Of a DNA stretch of 64,000 nucleotides, positions 12,069 through 24,140 are shown piece after piece. The stretch is from positions 21,770,032 to 21,834,031 of the forward strand of contig NC_080582.1 in the NCBI RefSeq assembly GCF_029962835.1, in the 5' to 3' direction. The stretch is from Magnolia sinica (Eukaryota; Streptophyta; Magnoliopsida; Magnoliales; Magnoliaceae). Each line of letters begins with the position of its first letter. Within the stretch, counting starts at the first letter, position 1. The notes under the pieces are model-generated. The model was not told where the DNA came from, did no database searches, and saw nothing but the letters and a program-made list of their open reading frames with translations. Position numbers and translations under genes: made by a program.

Positions 12069-12618
12069 GACCTGTGACACCAGTTAGCTGGCTAGTGTTG
12101 GGATCACATGCCAAACCGCGTCCCCTCACTAGGACCTATGTGGATGTGGCCCGAAAGCTGATCTATTGACACCAAGTGAATGTGCGATGCCCCAATTGAA
12201 AGATAATAACTCTTTGATATTTAAAGTGAAAAAAAAACACTTCATGTTTATGTACACCCACATGCCAACATGGTAGGTTTGAGATCCAATTCTTCTATCA
12301 CTATATTGATGCTTGGTCTAAGAATCAGTTTGCAAAAACAGTTTATGGCTACAACTGAAGTTTTTACTAATGGGTCTGCCTGTTTTTAATATTGGGGCAC
12401 ACGGTTGATTGAACGAAAATTCTAATTTTGAAAAACGCGTACAATGACAGACTAGCTTGATGATTGGATTAGAACTCAAGCAGAAACATGTATGGTGTGC
12501 ACACTGCACACGAGCTTTATGGTAGATGGGTGTGCACTTAGCTAAGTTAACTGTGCTTTTTTCTCCACACAGCACATGGGCACTCGAGCCCATGGAATGT
12601 CTGCCGTTGAGCTTGGGC
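12069..12618. other. Spacer without recognised genes
   Basis: A 114-codon open frame on the minus strand (12318-12662) has no known motif and overlaps the next MITE. I see nothing else. Confidence 0.4.
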
Positions 12619-13161
12619 GCGGATTGGCTACTGACAAGTTGAGGAGCGAGACTGCTATTCAAGTGACGTCACCAAGTTCTGTGGGCCTCACCATGATGTA
12701 TGTTTTGTATCTATGCCGTCCATCCATATGGAGAGATCATTTGAGGGTAAGATCCAAAGAATGAGTCACATCCAAAGCTCCAATGGATCCCACCAGAGAA
12801 AACAGTGGGGAGAGTGAGACCACCGTTAAAAACTTCTAAAGTCCACAAAAGTTTTATATCAAGCCGATATTTGTGTTTTCCCTTCTTTAATGTCTTTGTT
12901 AACTTTTGAACAAGTTGGATTTCAAAAAAACATCATGGTGGGCCTTAGGAAGGTTTCAACGGTGGGCATCAATCTTCCCGCTATTTTCTTTGGTGAGGTC
13001 CACTAAAGCTTTGGATCTGCCTCATTCTTTTGGTCATGCCTTAAAATAATATATCCAAATGAATGGACGTTGTGGATACAACACATACATCATCGTGGGG
13101 TCCATAGAACTTGGTGACATCACTTCAGTAGCGAGTCTCGCTACTCTATGTAATCCACATC
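12619..13161. mobile_element. MITE copy with long outer inverted repeat
   Basis: Beyond the usual arms, the outer flanks also mirror each other: left 'agcgagactgctattcaagt' with 'gacgtcaccaag', right 'cttggtgacatcactt' with 'gcgagtctcgct' (ends near 12645 and 13142), and weaker pairing goes on to 'gcggattggcta'. So this subfamily has terminal inverted repeats well beyond the common 'gggcccaccatgatg' core. Confidence 0.85.
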
Positions 13162-13169
13162 CAGTTGAG

Positions 13170-14068
13170 TAGAGGTGGGCATCAAGCCGAGTCGAGTTGA
13201 GGTGGGCCAAGCTCGGCTCGGCTTGTCCATGTTGTACTCAAGTTCGAGCTCAGCCTCGAGCTCAACATTGAAGCTTGGTTTGTTTGCTAAAGCTATCGAG
13301 TCGAGCTCGAGCTTGTTGGGTGAGAGAGTAATGGATTCTGTTATTGATCCTCCTCCATTGATAAAAAAATTCAAAAATCTTAGGAGAATTAAAGCAAAAC
13401 CCGATGAAAAAACTAAACAAAGCTTCAAATCGGATGAGGAAACCTGTAAGAACCTATCTATTCTTGATCTTCTTCCACCCGCCGAAATCTAAGTACTAAG
13501 AAAGAAACAAAACAGAACATAGATCAGAAATCCAAGTAAAGAGCTCTAGCCAATCGGATCATTTGATTTCCTTGAAGCTCTAACAAATCTGAAAAGAACA
13601 CATCTCCAATTTCTTAGGTTTCTCATTCAAGAAGTATATCTCAAGAGATTGAAATCATACTATTGTGGAACTGAAATGAAAACGGGTGGTGATTGTCCGA
13701 GTGGGCGTGCGGCTGGCAGCGGGTAGAGAAAGAGAAGAAAGGGAAAGTGAAAGAGGGTGCGTGCAGTCAAGTAAAGACTCTAGGGTTTGTTTTCTTCTTC
13801 TTTTTTTTTAAATTAAAACTTAAAACTTATATTAATATTATATATATATATATATATAATATTTAATATATTTATTAATCGAGCCGAGTTGAGCTCGAGT
13901 CGAGTCAAGTTCGAGTCGAGTTGAAATGCCCCTTGGTCGAACTCGGCTCAAACTCAACTCGAGCTTCAAATAATTAGCTTGACTCGCCCGAATCGACCAT
14001 TCAAGCTGAGTCAATCCGAGCTGAGTCGAGCGAGTTTTTCGAGCTAGCTCGACTTGTGAACAGCCCTA
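13170..14068. mobile_element. Non-autonomous hAT-like element with 8-bp target duplication
   Basis: The ends are imperfect inverted repeats: left TAGAGGTGGGCATCAAGCCG, right (reverse complement) TAGGGCTGTTCACAAGTCGA. They are flanked by an 8-bp duplication matching at 7 of 8 bases (cagttgag 13162-13169, ccgttgag 14069-14076), as for hAT transposons. Both end regions (13170-13320 and 13880-14060) are packed with GAGCTCGAG / GAGTCGAGTC words able to pair with each other. The middle is AT-rich with a (TA)n run at about 13840-13858. No transposase is visible, so it would depend on another element. Confidence 0.85.
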
Positions 14069-14092
14069 CCGTTGAGCTTGGGTTGGAAGTAC

Positions 14093-14603
14093 GCGGAATT
14101 ACGGCCTGGAAGTTTGGCTACTAAAGTGACGTCACCAAGTTGTGGGGCCCACCATGATGTATATGTTCAATCTACACCGTTTATCCATTTGGAGAGATTA
14201 TTTTGGAGCATGAACCAAATAATGAGGTAGATTCAAAGCTCAAGTGGACCCCACCACAGAAAATAGTGGGGACAACAACAACCACCGTTGAAACCTTTTT
14301 AGGGCCCATTATGATATTTATTTGATATGGAACTTGTTCACAAGTCAACAAGGACATGGATGAAGGGAAAATAGAAATATCAACTTGATCAAATATTTCC
14401 ATAGACACTAAGAAATTTTCAATGGTAGGCGTTGTTTTTTTTTTTTTTCTGGTGGGGTCTACTTAAGCTTTGGAACTGCCTCATTGTTTGGCTCATGCTC
14501 TAAAATGATCAATCCAAATGAATGGGCCGCGTGGACGTAACATATACGTTATGATGGGATCCACAGACCTTGGTGACTTCGTTTCAGTAGGTAATTCACG
14601 TCC
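14093..14603. mobile_element. MITE copy, same subfamily as 12619-13161
   Basis: Left end 'ctactaaagtgacgtcacca' and right end 'ttggtgacttcgtttcagta' mirror each other. The flank 'ccgttgagcttggg' (14069) recurs before the previous copy (12603), so the two copies are a tandem pair with the hAT-like element in the junction. Confidence 0.85.
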
Positions 14604-14694
14604 GGGTTGGAACCCTCTTTTGAAGGTGCTTAAGGTTTCCCTCTCCGTTTTTAAATATAAAAAATAATAAATACATCTCTTTAACCTCATTCTC

Positions 14695-15218
14695 GACGCG
14701 GATTGCGTCCTACCCCACCGTCTCCAGCTGGGAACGGGCAGCAGCTTTGATTGGCCACCATGATGTATGGGTCTTATCCACACCGTCCATCAATTTTTTT
14801 CGTATAATTTTTTGGTATAAATCATAAAATGAGGCGGATCCAAGTCTCAAGAGATTACACAATGGGGATTAGACTCTCACCGTTGAAAACTTCTTGGGGG
14901 CCACAGAAGTTTTGGATGGAACGGATATTTGTGTTTTCTCTTCATCCAGGTTTATGTAACTTTATGAATATGTTGGATGGAAAATAAACATCACGGTGGG
15001 CACTTAGAAAGTTTCAACGGTGAGAATCATTATCACCGCTGCTTCCTGTGGTGTGGTCTATTTGAGCCTTGTATCCGCCTTATTTTTTATATTAACCCCT
15101 AAAATTATACAAAAAACTGGATGGACGGTGTGGATAAGAACCATACATCATGGTGGTCACTCAAAGCTGCTGGCCGTTCCCAGCTGGAGAGGGGCCGGGG
15201 TAGGGCGCAATCCGCGTC
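14695..15218. mobile_element. MITE copy with about 80-bp perfect-style ends
   Basis: Left end 'gacgcggattgcgtcctacc' with 'ccagctgggaacgggcagca' is mirrored by right end 'tgctggccgttcccagctgg' with 'gggcgcaatccgcgtc'. The inverted repeat continues through 'ccaccatgatgtatg' into the core arms. This is the clearest copy for defining the outer terminus GACGCGGATTGCG. Confidence 0.9.
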
Positions 15219-16145
15219 CCCTCGTTCCTAGGTTTGAAAGCTCGCTTTCATAAACATTTAAGCTACAGGATTTTTATTTTTTTTTTTGGTTTTTGAAAAT
15301 TAGTAATTGTAAGGAATATCCGGGTAAAAATCTCCACATAATTTCCTTCTTAAAGTACTATGAGAAAATTTTAGCACCTTAAGGCACTGTTTGGTAAAAT
15401 CTAAACTTTAAAGTGTCTCCGGAGGATCATGCATTGCCAAAGATCAAATTACTCCCTGTTATATATATATAATTCAAAAAGTGAGCCATGCCCCTGAATC
15501 TTTGTTAATAAGAACCGATCATGTACAATCTACACTTTCCGGTGGGCACCACACAAAATGACTCTCCTCTTATTACCCAACTAAAACAGGTGGTTGGATG
15601 CTTGAAGTTTACTTCGGTAGATTATGATTGGATATTATATAAGCACTTAGAAATTAGAAATTCCATACACAATCATACAAGTAATTCAAACTAAACCATA
15701 TAAATTACGTCCTCCATCTTAAATGTTTAACAAAACAAAAATTATACTTATTTTCTCATTAGACAATAAGATTGGTCATTTATTGGAGGTTTAAAATGAA
15801 TTATTCAATAGTCGCAATTCAACAAATAAGTGTCCAGAAATTAAAGATTTAATAGTTCAACATATCTTTTTTTTTTTTCCTTTTTGGACTGGTCAATGAG
15901 CTGGGTTGGAGTATTAGGCCCTGGGGATGCGCCCATGCTCAAAATTCAGGCCCGTTTCTCAGTTGGGCCAGATTCAAACCGTGTATTACAGCTTATCAGC
16001 CCAACCCAAGTCCAACCATTAGCATTTGCAAAGGCAATTTTGTAATAGATACAATGAGTAGAAACCCTCATTTACTCCTCATATTACTACAACCGCGGGA
16101 TCACCCCAAAACCGGACCAATCATAAACATTTTCACCAGGCTCAA
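15219..16145. other. AT-rich intergenic sequence
   Basis: No gene or repeat recognised between the MITE and the gypsy 3' LTR. Confidence 0.4.
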
Positions 16146-16845
16146 TGACGCAGGGATGAACATGATGAGGTCAATCACAGTCTTCCTCAAGGATTACTAC
16201 AAATCCATGGAGCTTCTCTTGACTCCTCACGGAGACGAGGAGGAAAAGGCAAGAAAAATAGAAAATAAAATATATAAAATTTGTAATTTGATTGATATAT
16301 GAATAAACAAGTTTACACCCCTTTAAATAGGGATACTAAGCCATGGATGAAGTTTCGGAATCAAACTACAACTAAAACTCTTAGAAATTGTGACTTACTA
16401 TAAATAGTAAACTTACTATTTAAAACTCTACTAGTGCCAAGGTTTTCAGCCAAAAATAGTAAGTGTCCTATTTGGCCACACCATGACGTTCTCCTAATCA
16501 TTCTAAGCACTTTTCATGTTGGGCGCAACTCCTAGAGCCCAACGGATGAAGAGTTATAACCAAACTAAAAGTTACTATAAATAGTAAAAACGAAATTAAA
16601 ACAGGAATTCGATCGTTGATCTTGTGGTATTTTGCAAATTCGGCACGTGCAACCCGACATAGTGGGGTTGGGTGGCTAAAGTAGCTCGTCTTACCCCAAA
16701 ATCATATATGGTACGTCCGATAGCTCATTCCGGTTTGCGAGATATGTCTGTTTTAAGTTTTGACGGTCTAGATCACCTCTACTTCCGATCGAGCCTTTTA
16801 TAATCCATCTTGGCCATAAAACTATCCGCAACCCATTCTACATCA
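16146..16845 (-). repeat. 3' LTR of gypsy element 1
   Basis: Matches 39130-39827 throughout, with shared blocks such as 'gtttacacccctttaaatag', 'actataaatagtaa' and 'taccccaaaatcatatatgg'. On the minus strand it starts TGATGTAG, directly after a purine tract at 16846-16860. Confidence 0.92.
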
Positions 16846-16899
16846 GTCCCCTCCACTTCAAAAGAACTCGTCCTGCTTTGGTTCATGATACTCGGTTAG

Positions 16900-19295
16900 G
16901 TCCGCAATATTGAAAGTCTGCAAGATCGCCATGTCATCTGGAAGATCAACAATGTAAGCATTGTCATTGATCTTTCAGATGATCGGTACTGCTCCAATTT
17001 TCTTATTCTTCAATTTGTTATACGTCCCGGTCGGAAATCTCTCTGTGTAGATGGACCATAACGTGGTCGCCCACCTCAAACACTTTTTGTCGCCGCTACT
17101 TGTCCGCTTGTTCCTTGTACTTCTCATTCAAGGCATGTAGCTTGGTTTGCTCCTCCGCATGAATGGCCATGATACTATCTACCATATGTTCTACTACAAT
17201 ACTCATGTTCGGGAGCTTGGGCAAGAGAACTCAGTCAAGTGTGTAACGAGGCAATCGACTGTAAACAATATGGAACGGGGATTTCCCTGTCAAGTGGTTC
17301 ACCGTGTCGTTGAATACAAACTCCACTTGAGAAAAAGTCAAATCTCACTGCTTCGAGTTTTCACCTGAAATGCATAGGAGGTTTCTCAACGAGCAATTCA
17401 CAACTTCAGTATGTCCATCAGTCTGTGGATGGTAGGCGTTGCTGAACTGAAGGCTTATATTGAATTGAGTCAAAAAAGTTCGTCAAAAGTGACTAATGAA
17501 CTTCATGTCACAATCAAAAGTAATGGTCTTGGGAACCCTGTGTAGCCGCATGACCTCTCTGAAGAATAGATTCACCACGTATGTTGCATGAGGGTCTTCT
17601 CACATGGGATAAAGTGCGTCATCTTGGAGAAATGATCTACCATCACGAACACTGAATTCATGTCGCGTTGTGTCCATAGAATACCAAGCACGAAGTCCAT
17701 AGAAAAATCTTCTCGGGTCGTCAGGCACATGTAACAGGGTATAAAGGCTCGTATTCTGAGATTGCCCATTGGAAGTCTGACAAACACGACAATGTTGTAC
17801 TGCTTTTCCCACATCATGTACCAATTACGACTAGTAATACCGCTCCTCTACAAGAGTTTAGTGATGCACGACGGCTAAGTGCATCAGTCACCTTGTTCTG
17901 CTGCCCTGACTTGTGCTTTAGAACGAACGTAAATTCCTGCAAAAACATAACCCATCTAGCATGCACATGATTCACGTTAGTCTAACTATTAATAAGCTTT
18001 AATGCTTGATGGTTAGTGTACAGAACAAACTCTCTTTGAATCAAATAATGCCGCTAATGTCACAGTGCCTAAACAATTGCGTACAACTCAAGCTCATATG
18101 TCAACTTCTTTCGAGCTTTACTGTAATTTTCACTATAGAAGGCTACCAATCTGCCTTCCTGTGATAATAATCCTCAAATTCCGACATATGAAGCGTCACA
18201 CTCAACTTCAAACAGTTTGTCGAAATTAGGAAGAATCAAGACCAGTGTTGTGGACAATTGATGCTTGATTTCATGAAAGTTTTTGTCAGTCTCTTCGGTC
18301 CACTGAAATAGTCCTTTTTTCATGCAATCAATAATAGATGTGACTATCATGTTAAAATTCTACACGAATCGACAATAAAAGGTCGATCGTCAACCCGTAG
18401 AAACTCCTCACTTCATGAAGGTTTGTCGGGATCGATCATCCCTAATGGCTCACACATTTTCATCGTACACATGGATGCCCGTGGATGTTACAACAAATAC
18501 TATGAACAACAGGTTGTTCGTTAAAAAGCTACACTTCTTTAAGTTGAGATACAACTTGTTAACTTATAAGACCTATAGTACTTGCCTAAGATGTTCTTTG
18601 TGCTGTCTCATACTGGCTATATATCAGGATGTTGACAAATCGGCCAGTGAATGGTTTTAGCACTTGATTCATCAAACGCATAAAAGTGTTTGGTGCATTC
18701 GATAGACTGAAGAGCATAACCAGTCACTCATACAACCCTTCATTAGTCTTAAATGTCATTTTCCACTCATCGTCAGGTGGGATACGAATTTGATGGTACC
18801 CGCTTCTTAGAATATAACTTAGAGAACACCTTAGCCCCTTCTACCATATCGAGCATATTGTCCAACCGCGGTATTGAGAACCGATATTTGATGGTAATTT
18901 TGTTGATTGCCCAACTATCGACACACATTTGCCAACTTTCATCTTTTTTTAGCATTAATAACGCTGGTCGACACATGTGCTCATGCTCTCTCTCAAAAGA
19001 CCCTTATAGATCAATTCCTCCACTTACCCCTAAAGTATCTCACACTCCTTCGGACTCATCTGATAATGAGGGCTGTTGGCAGGCTTGCCCTAGGGACAAG
19101 GTCTATGTAATGCTAGATGTCCATCGAATAAATCTTCAAGCCAGACTTTTTTAAATTCGTTTAGCAATAGCATTAAACTTGGAGGAACGTTTGAGGGCTC
19201 CGATTCCTCGCCCTTCACTACTATAGCGTATACCTCGCCAATTTCCTAAGATTTCTCCATAAAATCTCAAATGCAAATGAGCGAACTCCCCTCCA
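16900..19295 (-). pseudogene. gypsy reverse transcriptase to integrase region (fossil)
   Basis: Minus-strand translation shows reverse transcriptase words '[17 protein letters not shown]', '[11 protein letters not shown]' and 'PRLDNML' at about 18830-18970. RNase H-like text lies near 17950-18150, and integrase words '[11 protein letters not shown]' and '[18 protein letters not shown]' lie at about 17590-17720. These belong to the Ty3/gypsy polyprotein, probably a chromovirus-type lineage. The region is broken in many places and is cut at 19295 by the CACTA insertion. Confidence 0.88.
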
Positions 19296-19430
19296 CACTA
19301 CTAAAAATTAGGGCAACGCTGACGGCAATAACCTTCCCTGACGGCTTTTAGTCGTCGGACGGTCCGTCAAGAAAGGCATCAGCGTTGCTCACTGATGGAT
19401 TAAAACCGTCGACGTCACCAATAGTTTTTG
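19296..19430 (+). repeat. CACTA element left terminal and subterminal repeat
   Basis: Starts CACTACTAAAAATTAGGGC and is followed by several 'gacgg / ccgtc' words within 120 bp. Such subterminal words are where CACTA transposases bind in known families. Confidence 0.85.
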
Positions 19431-19802
19431 CAGTCAACAATTCTTATTAATTAAAAAAAAATAATGAAAATTAATTGCCTGATCAATGCACACATCCAAA
19501 ACTAGATATACCCATTTCTCCAAAGCCCTAAACGAACCAACCTATTTGAGAAGGCAAGTCTACAGAAAAGAAAAGGAAGAAATCAAAATCAAATATATCA
19601 TCCAAATTCCAAATATTTGGATTGGATATTTCAGTCAATATGTCTAAGTATACTCCTATAAAGAATAATATAAAATGTCCTCCATGTAATAGTCATTAAA
19701 AATAACTACAAATCCAAGAAAACTTTGATAGATTCAAAGTAGAAAAGAAATAGAACTTGCTCATTTTGTTATCACCTTTCCTAAGGTGAACTGTTGTTGA
19801 AA

Positions 19803-19955
19803 TTTACCTGGGCAGTTTGTTCTAGGACCATTGCGAGTTATGATAGTCTCAAATGTGCCTGAAGTTGTTGTTGCGCCAATGATAAAGGGCTTGAACTGAT
19901 CTCCATAGCTTTGGAGTAATGGTTCATCTCCAACAACAATATACATGTAAATTGT
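19803..19955 (-). pseudogene. Possible captured exon, unrecognised
   Basis: On the minus strand an open stretch reads TIYMYIVVGDEPLLQS and then GATTTSGTFETIITRNGP, ending 'tgcccag' followed by 'gtaaat', a good splice donor. An AG lies just upstream. It looks like a host exon carried by the CACTA element, in the same orientation as the other captured exons. I do not recognise the protein. Confidence 0.45.
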
Positions 19956-20177
19956 TCTGTTAGTAAACGATACATAAATTTCAAAATATAATTGCCATTA
20001 TCTTTATTAACATAGAAAATGAAATGAACATTATCATCCTTGTCTTGTGTGAAGGAAAAGAAAAATTATGTATCTAAGAGATGGTCTAAAATCCAAACAG
20101 TTGGACAATAAGTTATGGTTCACCCAGTGGGGATAACTTCAACCTTTCATGTGTGTGAAATAAGGCAGATCCCAATC

Positions 20178-20590
20178 TCAAGTGGATCAATAACTATGTA
20201 TCGAAGCTGTTCATTCATTTTGCCAGCTCATTTTAGAGCATGGTCTGAGTAAATAAGGCAGATCCCAATGTCAAGTGGATCACACCACAAGAAAAAAAAG
20301 TGGTAATTGAACTCCCATCATTAAAAAATTCTAAAGGCCCTCTGTAATGTTTATTTATCATCCAATCCGTTGATAAGGTCACAATGACCTGAATGAAGGG
20401 AAAACACGGAATAGCGTTTTGATCCAAAACTTTTGTGGCCCCCAGAAATCCCTACTATGGTTCACCTGAGATTTTGTATCTACCTCAATTTTGGTATAAT
20501 GCCCTCAAATGAGCTGAAAAAACAAATGAAAAAATAAAAAGAATGGACGGTGTGCATCTACAACACATACATCGAGGTGGGCCACACATT
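20178..20590. mobile_element. MITE copy inside the CACTA element
   Basis: Family arms 'ccagctcattttagagcatg', 'aagtggatcacaccacaaga', 'gatccaaaacttttgtggc', 'tggttcacctgagattttg' and 'caacacatacatcgaggtgg' are present. It must have entered after or together with the captured sequence. Confidence 0.8.
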
Positions 20591-21001
20591 CAGGGCCTCA
20601 CTCACTAAACTGTTAAACTGTTACCCTGCCTCACTTAATCCACGACTCCCAACGACGGTGTCTTTCGTCAAAGCACACGTCCTTCCTCAGAAATCCCATG
20701 AAACTACAAACACTATCAGCCCAAAACTGCAAAGTGGACACCTGGCATTTCAAAAGGTCATAGCCACTAAATAAAAACTCATCAAGGAGGTCCCAAGTCT
20801 AACGTGTTGGATTACATTAATAGTCCACCTTGCAAATAACTTTCAAAAACCTAAGATCCAACATGCAAATCAAACAGTGCATCACAAAAAAGACATCAGC
20901 TATAGAGAGTATCTAACACAACTTCTAGAGGATGATACTAAAATTTTTGAAGTATGTAACATACTTGGAACCCATCAGTACTTGCTAGAAATTATGTTGA
21001 C

Positions 21002-21130
21002 ATGCCTCTCAGGACAAATCTGCTCTCCCCCTGGGAGTTGTTCATATTCTATGTTGTCGATAGACACCTCATTCATGATTGGGATGTAACCCGGATAAGG
21101 ATCCAAATTAGGAACATAAAACAACAACAA
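21002..21130 (-). pseudogene. Captured exon of an ABCC (MRP-type) transporter
   Basis: Minus-strand translation gives LLLFYVPNLDPYPGYIP, then IEYEQLPGGEQICPERH. This matches, from memory, the linker before the first nucleotide-binding half of plant vacuolar ABCC1/ABCC2 transporters (their PNLDPYPG... and GGE.ICPERH stretch). These proteins pump glutathione and other conjugates into the vacuole. Only this piece is present, about 40 codons. A stop lies just upstream in the same frame and the sequence leaves the family after ICPERHV, where a GT donor could sit. So it is a fragment without function of its own, moved here by the CACTA element. Confidence 0.82.
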
Positions 21131-22492
21131 GATGTGTGACGTGCATCAGGTGGACCTCCATGTTGATGGATGACCTACCCAAGAAAAAACTCAACTAAGA
21201 ACATATCGATGGCTAAAAACCACTGAGCTATGGTGTTCTTATGGTAGGGGAGCTGTTTGATCCAATGGCAGAGTGCAATAGTTGATAAGCAAACACTCAC
21301 AAAATGTGTAAGTGGCAGATATCTGCTCAAATTGAAGAGTACAGAGTTTATCATTCCAAATAATATTGATTAAACAATCCTAACTTATAGATATAATCAA
21401 GGGACATTTGTTCATTGAATTCAAATGGACTACTCTTCTTTTTTTCCCGGCCATCCTGTGTCAATTTTCATATATGCTGCCGCTTAATTGGGTCAACTTG
21501 TAGAATTCTTAGAACCTATGTATCAACAATCACACTCTGTTGGACTATCAAAGTTAATGTAGGCGGAGAAACACCTATAATGGACCTGATATTTTAAAAC
21601 AATTTCTGATGAACAGAGTATTAAACCCTCTCAACCGTTCACAAATGGTGAAAATAAACAAGATGAGGATTGAAGGATTGAAGAATGTAGAGAAGGGGAT
21701 ATTATACACATTCAAATCAGTCAGCACCTAATCAGTCATCACATGCTAAGTAGGTTTTGCAGGAAAATTTTGTAACACAAATATAAGCAAATGAAATCAA
21801 CAGACAGTACAAGGTCTACAGCAGACCATATTTCAAAAGAAAATTATTATAGAGCTGGATGTTTTGCTCAAGCAAATAGAGTTAAACAATCTACTTCAAA
21901 GTTCAAAAATTAAGAAAATATGAAAGATCGAATCCGTTGTCTAGCTCTCATTGCAAAAACATATAGTGTACCTTTCCTCCCAAACTGACCACCAGGTAGA
22001 AAAATAAGAACATAATATAGACAGACCAGTAATCAACTACAAATTTGCTTCTTTTTTAAAAATCTAATATCCTAGAAGCCCCTTGTGCTGACTATCCACT
22101 CTTATGTTAGCCTCAAAGGAACAAGCAGAAAACAAACAATATATCTACCTAGATCTCGAATCTCATAACAGTTTTCATAAACCCAAAACTTTCCTCGAGG
22201 CCCAAGCAATAATCGAAAAAGAACCTCCTTACACCACAAGTTCAGAAATTTGACATGCCTATATGTGCAAACTTTACAGAAAATTGAAGAGATAAGATGC
22301 AATATCGAAAGGTATTAGACATAATACCAATATGGATGCTTTTCCTATTTTGAAATATCTGGGTATCATCTGCCAGCTATTCCACCCCCCGGTTATTCTC
22401 TCTCAATACTTTTACGGGCCCGTATGAAAAGATTTTCAAGTGGACCCACTACCAACCACTCATATCTATAGTTGCTTAAAAAAGATGACTAC

Positions 22493-22605
22493 CTGCCAAT
22501 ATTGGGAGCCCGGGCTACAGCATATACCCTATCACCCCCGTCTCCTGGTAAAGCTAATTCAGCAACTGGTAGCCATCGTTGATGAACCCCATCAAATTCC
22601 CAAAC
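22493..22605 (-). pseudogene. Captured exon of nucleoporin SEH1
   Basis: A clean 113-bp exon on the minus strand, with 'ctctacag' acceptor before and 'ggcag|gtagtc' donor after, reads VWEFDGVHQRWLPVAELAL, then DRVYAVARAPNIG. I recognise this as a stretch of plant SEH1, the WD40 subunit of the nuclear-pore Y complex (family text: VWEFDE.H.RWLPVAELAL...VYAVAWAPNIGRPYE). Both splice sites are intact, so it could still be spliced into a transcript of the transposon. The neighbouring SEH1 exons were not found. Confidence 0.82.
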
Positions 22606-22770
22606 CTGTAGAGCATTTACAATAAGACAAGGTGCAGCCACTATTATAAGGCTGCTTCATTCCCTACACACTATTTGGTTCAGTTATAAATTTTAGTTGA
22701 AGCATAAAAAGTCACCACTACGATTCCACTGTTTAAGGTTAAAAATAAAATTAGAAGAAGAGCTTCTGGT

Positions 22771-22882
22771 CTATTTCTTAACCTCACTTGCCTCGGCTAA
22801 TGAGACTGCCCAAAATAGTTCTCTTACATCAGGATTTGCGGGAATGTAGCCTTGCTTGAATACGAGGACGTCCCTTGTTGAT
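22771..22882 (-). pseudogene. Captured terminal exon, gene not recognised
   Basis: After a good acceptor ('gactgttttag') the minus strand reads STRDVLVFKQGYIPANPD, then VRELFWAVSLAEASEVKK and a stop. It looks like the last coding exon of a host gene. A probable partner exon, VGVGDTSGGVNQ, lies at about 22992-23027 behind 'cgttcttgcag', and its donor reads 'ataagt' in place of 'gtaagt'. I cannot name the protein. Confidence 0.6.
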
Positions 22883-23940
22883 CTAAAACAGTCAGAGAAT
22901 TACAATTAAAGAAAGAAAGAAAAAGAAAGAAAGAAGGCAAGCAGGCAATCAGACACTCAAATGCTACCAAAAAGAAAAAGAAAAACTTATCTGGTTAACT
23001 CCCCCTGAAGTGTCACCTACACCAACCTGCAAGAACGGAAACCAGATAAGTCTCAAATGTGTACTTAGCAATCAAGGCATCACAAACATGCTGAATCAGA
23101 CTGATTTTTAATACAGGACCATGTGGACTTGAAACCTTTTGGGTGTTTTCACAGAATTTCATTTTCCATTCCGTGCAAACTTTGAACAGTCAAGATTGTT
23201 TATGCAACAATTGGGACACTTGGCCAGTTCAATCCATTGACCTAGACTGTTCTTTAGGTCCAACACACATTACATGGGCTACTATGTAAATGTCACACCA
23301 ATCTGACCATTAACCATTTGATCAATGTCTTTTAATATGAACAGTCAAGATTGTTTATGCAAAAATAGGTCCAATCAGCAGTTTGATCTATCTGTTAAGG
23401 ACCATCATGGATTGCTTATAATTCTAAAGAATCACGTCTATTAGGCAATTGCAACCATCCCATCCATGGCTTGGCGAAAGGATGGCTATAGAAAATAAAG
23501 CCACATCGGGGATAGATTGGATCATTATATCAGTGCGATTTCTGCATGGCAGCCTGTGAAATGTGTTCCGGACTTGATGAACAGTTCAAATCAATCAATT
23601 AGAGCGTCCAAGTTACTATAACTTAGTGCTCTGAGAGCACCAGAGCATCTCTCAACCAAAAGTTCAGTTTTCAAGAGTTGGCAGTGTATGATGGAAAAAA
23701 GAAAGCATAGAACCACATCGCAAGAAGCCAACAAAAGGGTACATTGATGTTTTTTGCTGAAAAAAACATTCAACAGGCATTTCAAGTAGCTTCAGCCTTC
23801 CATTCGGATCCCATCTGTAACCACACAATACATCCTCCTTTCGAAACGGATATCATTTCAAAAAAAATAATAATAATAAAATAAAATAAATGAGCCAACA
23901 ACTGACGCTGAGACATTAAATAGCATAGATTAGTCCTAAC

Positions 23941-24140
23941 CTTTGTCATCCGTTGTTCATAGCTTGCTTTTGAAGGCCCAACACACTCTTTGTCAAAACT
24001 TTGATTGCAATGAAAAAAACCATCATTAAATTTTGCCATGGAAGTAAGTCTCAGGACTTGGAGTTGGTCCATTTTATCCTCACACCTCGTGTACAGTTTC
24101 TCACATAACTTTGGTGATATTCATTTGCCAGAATGAAATT
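23941..24140 (-). pseudogene. Captured exon of a guanylate-binding family protein
   Basis: The minus strand reads NFILANEY, then in the next frame LCEKLYTRCEDKMDQLQVLR and MAKFNDGFFHCNQSF...ECVGPSKASYEQRMTK. It ends at a good donor (aag|gttagg) and starts after 'atatacaag'. This is the C-terminal helical part of plant guanylate-binding proteins (dynamin-like large GTPases with GBP and atlastin relatives). One frame change separates NEY from LCEK, so the exon is damaged. It lies 0.6 kb 3' of a second exon of the same gene. Confidence 0.82.

Noticed and set aside
13170-13330. GAGCTCGAG-rich stretch as a coding or regulatory region
   Set aside because: It is mirrored at 13880-14060 and framed by hAT-like ends and an 8-bp duplication, so it is a transposon arm.
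23591-23785. 64-codon minus-strand frame as a further guanylate-binding protein exon
   Set aside because: The text does not match the expected C-terminal membrane part of that family. No splice sites fit.
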